This document shows positions 63,701 through 64,000 of a stretch of DNA of 64,000 nt, in pieces. Location: positions 744,001 through 808,000 of the forward strand of contig CALSFV010000028.1 of assembly GCA_943737045.1 (NCBI GenBank). Direction: 5' to 3'. The notes below the pieces were generated by a model that was given only the letters and a program-made list of their open reading frames with translations, searched no databases and was not told the DNA's origin. Position numbers and translations under genes: made by a program. Origin of the DNA: Parapristionchus giblindavisi. Its lineage: Eukaryota; Nematoda; Chromadorea; Rhabditida; Diplogasteridae. Position 1 is the stretch's first letter, and each line of letters opens with the position of its first letter.

Positions 63701-64000
63701 TTGATTCCACAATGCCCAAAGTACAAAAGTAGCTTTCACTCTGATAAGACCAAAAGAATACCTGATATGAAAAATTTTCTGCTAGACCCAGCGTGTCATA
63801 TACCAAACGAAAGAGCAAAAAATCTGAGTATTTTGCACGTCCCCATGTTGAACAACGGCCACTTCAGCCGAATTAACATAATTGTCCTATGCATTTTTGG
63901 CATTAAAGAATTCGTGACACGTCAATGCTTTATCGAAACTTATCGTAGCATATACCACGTGAAAGAGCAAAAAATTCTGAATAATCTACACTTCAGTTCA
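60764..64000 (+). repeat. Satellite array, block III
   Basis: The array resumes in register. There are five L from 60777, one S at 62382, three L from 62550, a short S at 63513 and an L of 320 bp from 63680; its successor would begin at base 64000. The L at 61419 and the L at 62061 share GAAGAACGGCC and AAAGAACAGC variants (642-bp dimer), and 60777-61739 recurs at 62550-63512 (shift 1773 bp). The array clearly continues beyond the window. Confidence 0.95.

Noticed and set aside
1..64000. tRNA, 5S rRNA or spliced-leader gene hidden in the satellite unit
   Set aside because: I looked for a conserved RNA polymerase III box pair and tRNA-like arms in the L consensus and saw none. A covariance-model search would settle it.

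Overview
The window is a long satellite-DNA array from a eukaryotic genome, interrupted by two transposable elements. It holds no ordinary host gene. I see no rRNA, tRNA, CRISPR array or bacterial gene. The LTR retrotransposon, the TA-flanked inverted-repeat element and the AT-rich satellite point to a eukaryote, probably an invertebrate animal. The capsid and protease of the retroelement look Ty3/gypsy-like as found in nematodes and arthropods, but the sequence alone does not fix the species. A pericentromeric or other heterochromatic location is an inference.

Satellite. All satellite DNA runs in one orientation and tiles almost perfectly with two unit types: a long unit L (321 bp) and a short unit S (168 bp). 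Taking the ATG of the motif ATGTCAAACTG as unit start (first at 115), I tile the window to its last base with 128 L and 110 S units. The only length exceptions are a few 1-bp indels and two L units with a 6-bp deletion. L consists of a 168-bp half (A, same as S) and a 153-bp half (B). A and B are diverged copies of one older monomer, with similar starts and ends and about 64 percent identity over an ungapped 53-bp stretch. S units are best explained as L units that lost B by recombination between the A and B tails, because several S units carry a B-type tail.

Layout. 1-39514: array block I. This has HORs (higher-order repeats, meaning multi-unit blocks repeated as one) of 978, 810, 1146, 1299 and 489 bp, a pure L tract (14 units, 28249-32740), and a mixed region to 39514. 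39515-43358: a 3844-bp LTR retrotransposon with two 386-bp LTRs that look identical, a 4-bp target duplication, a repeat-rich leader and one gag-protease ORF; reverse transcriptase, RNase H and integrase are absent. 43359-60276: array block II, rich in S units, with 1818-bp and 1649-bp blocks and runs of seven S. 60277-60763: a 487-bp non-coding element with 178-bp terminal inverted repeats and a TA target duplication (MITE-like). 60764-64000: array block III.

How the parts relate. The array evolves by unequal exchange and local amplification, and both elements landed in it as passengers. The retroelement can supply capsid and protease at most, so it would depend on enzymes from another element. 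The most unusual points are the A/B dimer origin with one-way loss of B, the gag-pro-only element whose ORF ends inside its own 3' LTR, and satellite periods that are all multiples of three, so that loss of one stop codon opens reading frames across units.
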